A stretch of 64,000 nucleotides of DNA from Liopterus haemorrhoidalis (taxonomy: Eukaryota > Arthropoda > Insecta > Coleoptera > Dytiscidae), in contig OZ020611.1 of NCBI GenBank assembly GCA_963971575.1, forward strand, positions 207,680,743 through 207,744,742. Reading direction: 5' to 3'. Positions 60,471-64,000 of this stretch are shown piece after piece (positions within the stretch are counted from its first letter, which is position 1; each line of letters starts with the position of its first letter). Position numbers and translations under genes: made by a program. The notes under the pieces are model-generated. The model saw only the letters and a list, made by a program, of their open reading frames with translations. It had not been told where the DNA came from and did not search any database.

Positions 60471-61398
60471 TATTATATATAAATATATTTTAAATTTAAC
60501 GGCTCAAATCATTTTTAGTTTTAACATAATGCATAAATATAATGCAATGAGTGAAAATTAATCGTTTTCCCATCTTAAAAAGTTAATGAATAAATAATTC
60601 GGAATAATACTCATTATTTGTCCAGTTTTTAATAATACGCGAAGAGTTGATTCAATTTGAATTGGATGAAGTTATGCGTATGGATAGAGAAAGAAGTCTG
60701 AGGTGTCGAGCAATTCCACATTAAGGTAATGATTTGTTTGCCAACACAGTTGGCAACGGGTTCACTAGTGTTGCTATAATAACCAAGTATTCCTGATTTA
60801 TAATGAAAGCTATTTTTTTATTTATTAATTTTATTTTATTTTTTTTTTTTGTGAAATGCATATAAAATCTAAATATAATGCAGGGAAACAGTTAATATTT
60901 AGCGCTTTATACGAGTAAAATAATATTTCTAGTGAATCTGTTTTTTGTATGTCAGGTACATTCTTCGTCCTGTAAACCTACCATTTTATTATTCATGAAA
61001 ACGACACTGTTGCCTGTAGCAAACCGTTATTTTTACTACCAAATGTTTCCGCTATTATTTTTGTGTTGTTTTTAGATTTTTCTTTTACCTTGGTAAATAA
61101 TCATATGTGAAGCTTTCAATATTGCATGGCTTGTATTGTTGAAGTTTTATTTATAGAATTCTAGAAAATACAATGCACTGAAGATATTTTGTATTAGTAT
61201 ATTTTATTTATAAAAAGAAATTGCAATTCTGAGATATTAGTTTGGATCTATAGTTTAGTTCCGTTTATTTTGCATTTCTTATCTTATGTAATATTACTGA
61301 ATAATAAGTAATACTAGCTGGATATTTTTGCTGTAACGTAAATGATTAGTGAGATATTTCAGTTTCAAGTAAAAAAAAAAAAAAAAATCATTTCTTTA
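60471..61398. other. AT-rich DNA; weak exon-like frame at 60626-60724
   Basis: After an acceptor-like TTTGTCCAG the frame reads EELIQFELDEVMRMDRERSL and ends at TAA after 32 codons. It could be chance. Nothing else recognised. Confidence 0.25.
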
Positions 61399-61768
61399 TA
61401 CGAGGGTTACCTTATATGTTTTTACAAACGACCACTAGATGGCAATATTGAAATGTATCATGAATATATTCGTAAAATTTGACATTTGTTAATGTGAAAT
61501 CAGTGGCAGCTTATAAATTGACCGAGTAGTTTGTTGACAGTGAGCGTTAAAAAAAAACAATTTGTGAAAAAATGGATATTACTCGTGAAGGTTTTCGTTG
61601 GATGATTTTTTACGATTTTACTAAAGGCCTAACTCAACAATAATGCATAGATTCGCTTCATTCAACTTTTAGTAATAAAGCACTATCAGAAAAGACTGTT
61701 TAAAATTGGTTTGCAGAATTTTGTCGTGGTCGTGTGTCCGTTAGTGAAGTTGTGATTCAAAAAATGAT

Positions 61769-62779
61769 GTGAAGTGTGAATTTTCACACATTTCTGGGTT
61801 TTATAGGTATTTAGTTACTGAATGATGATTATTTGGGATGCCAAAACAAATTTTATTTCAAAATATTTTTTATGAATTTTAATTCGAATGCCTAATACCA
61901 TTATTTAAGTTTTTAAATATGTGCAGTATTTTTTTTATATAGCAAGGTTATGGCTTCCATTGGTTGCTTAAATCATAAGCCCCGATCTCTGATTTCGTCA
62001 AACATAGAACTAAATTATAATTTCAGCACTTCTCACTGGTTATGAAATTTACGCTTCTAAAAATTAAATGCAACATTTGCCAAAATATAACTAGAATTTT
62101 GACAAAATAATTTAAACAAAATAAAAATGCAAAAAAAAAAAACAGAGAAAATAAAATTAACAAGATTCGAACTCTAGTTTGCAAATTACAAGGCGCACGA
62201 CAAAACCAACTACGCTACTGGAGCTACTGATCTGGTGTATTACATAGCGAATTAAATATTTAACATATTTTGGTTAAAAACACAAAATATGCGCTATTTT
62301 CCGAAAACATAATCTGATCAAAAATTCCTGTTGTACTATTCCAGTTCACACCAAGGTACATTACTTAGAAATTTTTCAGATTTTTAATTGAAACCATCTG
62401 GGCTACAGGGTGTGGGACAAACATTTTTTTGCACAATTTTGGCAAAAATCGCATCAAAATAATTTATTTTTCAAAAATAAAATATTGATCGTTAATCCAA
62501 GTACTGAGGGCTTTCATTTGATGCCCTACTCAGAATTTAAAAATTTTTTTTTTTTTTTAGTGAGCATATATTTTTATGTATATTTTTAGGGTGATATGTT
62601 TTTTAGATGTTTTAGTATTTTTCGTATGTGCGGGTCAAAGAGTTGTATAAGCATGCCAAATTTCAACTCTCCAGGTTTAGCCGTTTGGCTACAATTTTTA
62701 CCGAACAGACAGACAGACAGACGACAAAATAACGGTATAAGGGTTTTTTGGTCATACCAACAAAACCCTAAAAACATCG
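61769..62779 (-). mobile_element. HINE/DINE-like element inserted in mariner
   Basis: Left (its 3') end ATGATGTGAAGTGTGAA-TTTTCACAC hairpin, then GGGTTTTATAGGTATTTAG. Right (5') end with a short AGAC array (62706-62722), GGTATAAGGGTTTTTTGG and ACCAACAAAACCCTAAAA. Removing it restores mariner sequence GTGATTCAAAA-ACATCGAT as in the other copy (TTCAAAACAACATCGAT). About 1 kb, non-coding apart from a tRNA-like patch. Confidence 0.72.
62160..62225 (-). other. tRNA-like sequence with A- and B-box
   Basis: Minus strand: TAGCGTAGTTGG (A-box) at 62207-62218 and GAGTTCGAATC (B-box) at 62164-62174, with a CTTGTAA anticodon-loop-like centre. It could be a pol III promoter remnant of a tRNA-Thr-derived SINE. 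It is not a sound tRNA gene: the acceptor stem does not close. Confidence 0.45.
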
Positions 62780-63600
62780 ATGTTGTGTGCAAAATGATTG
62801 AAGAAGATCGGCATGTGACTTACCGTGAGATAAAGGCATTCTTTGGCATATCGCAGACTGCAAAACATTGGACTTTGCATGAACATTTAGCTGTGAAAAA
62901 GATCTGTTCCCGATGGATTCCGCATAATTTGACCGAAGCTCAAAAAAAGTTCGTGTTGATTGGTGTAAGGGAATGCTAAAAAAATTCAACCTAGGCACTG
63001 CAAAATCCGTATACAACATCGTTACAGGTGACGAAACTTGGACTTATTCATATGAACCGGAAACTAAGAAACAATCCACTGTTTGGGTCTTCCAAGATGA
63101 GCCGAAACCCACAAAAGTTGTTCGTTCACGAAGCACTTCCAAGAAAATGATCGCTTGTTTCTTCGGTTGTACTGGACATGTCGCAACTATTCCTTAAGAG
63201 GATCGGAGAACAGTTAATGCTGAATGCTATACAACAATTTGTTTGCCAGAAGTCATCGACAAAATCGGGAAAAACAACCAAAAACGACGCATCAATCCTC
63301 ATCATGACAATGCCAGCTCCCACACAGCACGTCAAACAATTGATTATTTGAAGGAGAAAAACATCTAATTAGTATATCATTGCCCGTATTCACCTGATTT
63401 ATCCCCTAACGACTTTTGCCCCATGGCAAACAAAAAATGCGTGGACAGCTTCGAAAACCATGTTTTTGAGATACCAACTTCAGAGTGGAAAAAATGTTTC
63501 GAGAATTTGAACGCATGCAAAAGTGCACAAATCTTAAAGGCGAATATTTGAAAAGCAATAAAACAGTTTGTACAAACATTTTTTTTTCTTTTTTAGTTTT

Positions 63601-64000
63601 CGTAAAAACTTTCCTCAAATAAATACTCACATTAATATTTGCGGTTAGGTAAATAATAAATGAGATATTTCAACCTAATAAGTAAAACTCCCCTTGCCCC
63701 CTACATAATCTTAATAAATATTTCCTCATACATTTTTTATGTAAAGTAATTAATAAGCGATTTATTTCAAGATTTTGGTTTTAGGGTGTACCCTGTAACT
63801 CCCCAAATATTAATTCAATCGAAAAACTATATACAAGAAAAAAGATTTGTTTTCTTATTATTAATAATTTTTGTCTTAAACGTTTTTGCTGTTAAGTCAG
63901 TAATAAGGAAGGTATATGTAGATTGTAGTTTTAGGATGTCTTCTATAATTCCCCAAATATTTATCTAATTGAAAAAATTCATTGAAAAAAAAACGTTTTT
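63601..64000. repeat. unassigned DNA with a ~150-bp direct repeat
   Basis: TTTTAGGGTGTACCCTGTAA...CTCCCCAAATATTAATTCAA (63779) is echoed by TTTTAGGATGTCTTCTATAA...TTCCCCAAATATTTATCTAA (63930). Function unknown. Confidence 0.5.

Larger units (their letters stand above)
61572..63560 (+). pseudogene. mariner transposase, split by a repeat
   Basis: The ATG at 61572 opens MDITREGFRWMIFYDFTKGL. In-frame stops at 61641 and 61698 interrupt IDSLHSTFSNKALSEKTV and NWFAEFCRGRVSVSEVVIQK. After the insert the frame resumes NIDVVCKMIEEDRHVTYREI, HEHLAVKKICSRWIPHNLTE (about 62880-62940), then in a second frame MLKKFNLGTAKSVYNIVTGD with the first catalytic Asp in VTGDETWTYSYEPE (63020). TSKKMIACFFGCTGHVAT, HHDNASSHTARQTIDYL-like (second, in a third frame) and YSPDLSPNDF-like (third) follow. 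DD34D mariner, inactive. Confidence 0.88.
61401..63600 (+). mobile_element. mariner copy with HINE-like insertion
   Basis: Starts CGAGGGTTACCTTATATG after TA (61399-61400). It contains the site ATGGCAATATTGAAA that is occupied by a Tigger in the other copy. The right TIR is not clear. A ~1-kb repeat splits the transposase at about 61768. Confidence 0.85.

Overview
The window looks like AT-rich nuclear DNA of an arthropod, most likely an insect. It contains no bacterial gene organisation and no recognisable host housekeeping gene. Nearly everything identified is transposable-element (TE) DNA, much of it nested: Tc1/mariner-superfamily elements (mariner, Tc1, maT DD37D, Tigger/pogo), many hAT-type elements with 8-bp target-site duplications (TSDs), one PIF/Harbinger element, a piggyBac-type MITE, five or more non-LTR retrotransposon remnants (jockey-like, RTE-like, RNase H-bearing), a tRNA-derived SINE in three copies, a probable Helentron-derived (HINE/DINE-like) family carrying GTCT/AGAC microsatellites, and one apparently intact Gypsy/Metaviridae LTR retrotransposon. 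The species cannot be named from this sequence alone.

Layout. 1-9 kb: mariner and hAT scraps, an (AT)n array, a 1.1-kb hAT element (2199-3283) with a SINE inside it, a second hAT element (3897-5622) with a nested microsatellite-bearing repeat, then a ~735-bp tandem arrangement (6123-7059). 9-14 kb: a jockey-like LINE split by a SINE, an internally deleted mariner, and a maT element. 14-25.6 kb: two copies of a hAT-like element built around a 73-bp tandem repeat, several LINE remnants, and a mariner joined to a Tc1. 25.6-41.5 kb: sparse AT-rich DNA with several MITEs, a Tigger, a Harbinger inserted in an RTE, and a hAT remnant. 41573-48879: the Gypsy element on the minus strand, with LTRs differing at one position as far as I can see. 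49.8-55.2 kb: the microsatellite-bearing repeats with two very long tetranucleotide arrays. 55.4-64 kb: two copies of one mariner family interrupted by a hAT MITE, a Tigger and a HINE-like element, with a pair of short TA-flanked MITEs between them.

Most coding sequence is decayed. The exceptions are the Gypsy gag and pol ORFs, which are full length. Pol lacks its own start codon and appears to be made by -1 frameshifting at a canonical GGGAAAC heptamer followed by a 7-nt spacer and a 10-bp stem. The best candidate for non-TE coding sequence is a possible 3'-terminal exon at 59252-59452, which opens directly after a splice-acceptor-like AG. The nesting gives relative ages: the SINEs are younger than the hAT and LINE they interrupt, the Tigger, HINE-like element and hAT MITE are younger than the mariners, the Harbinger is younger than its RTE host, and the Gypsy insertion is among the most recent events.
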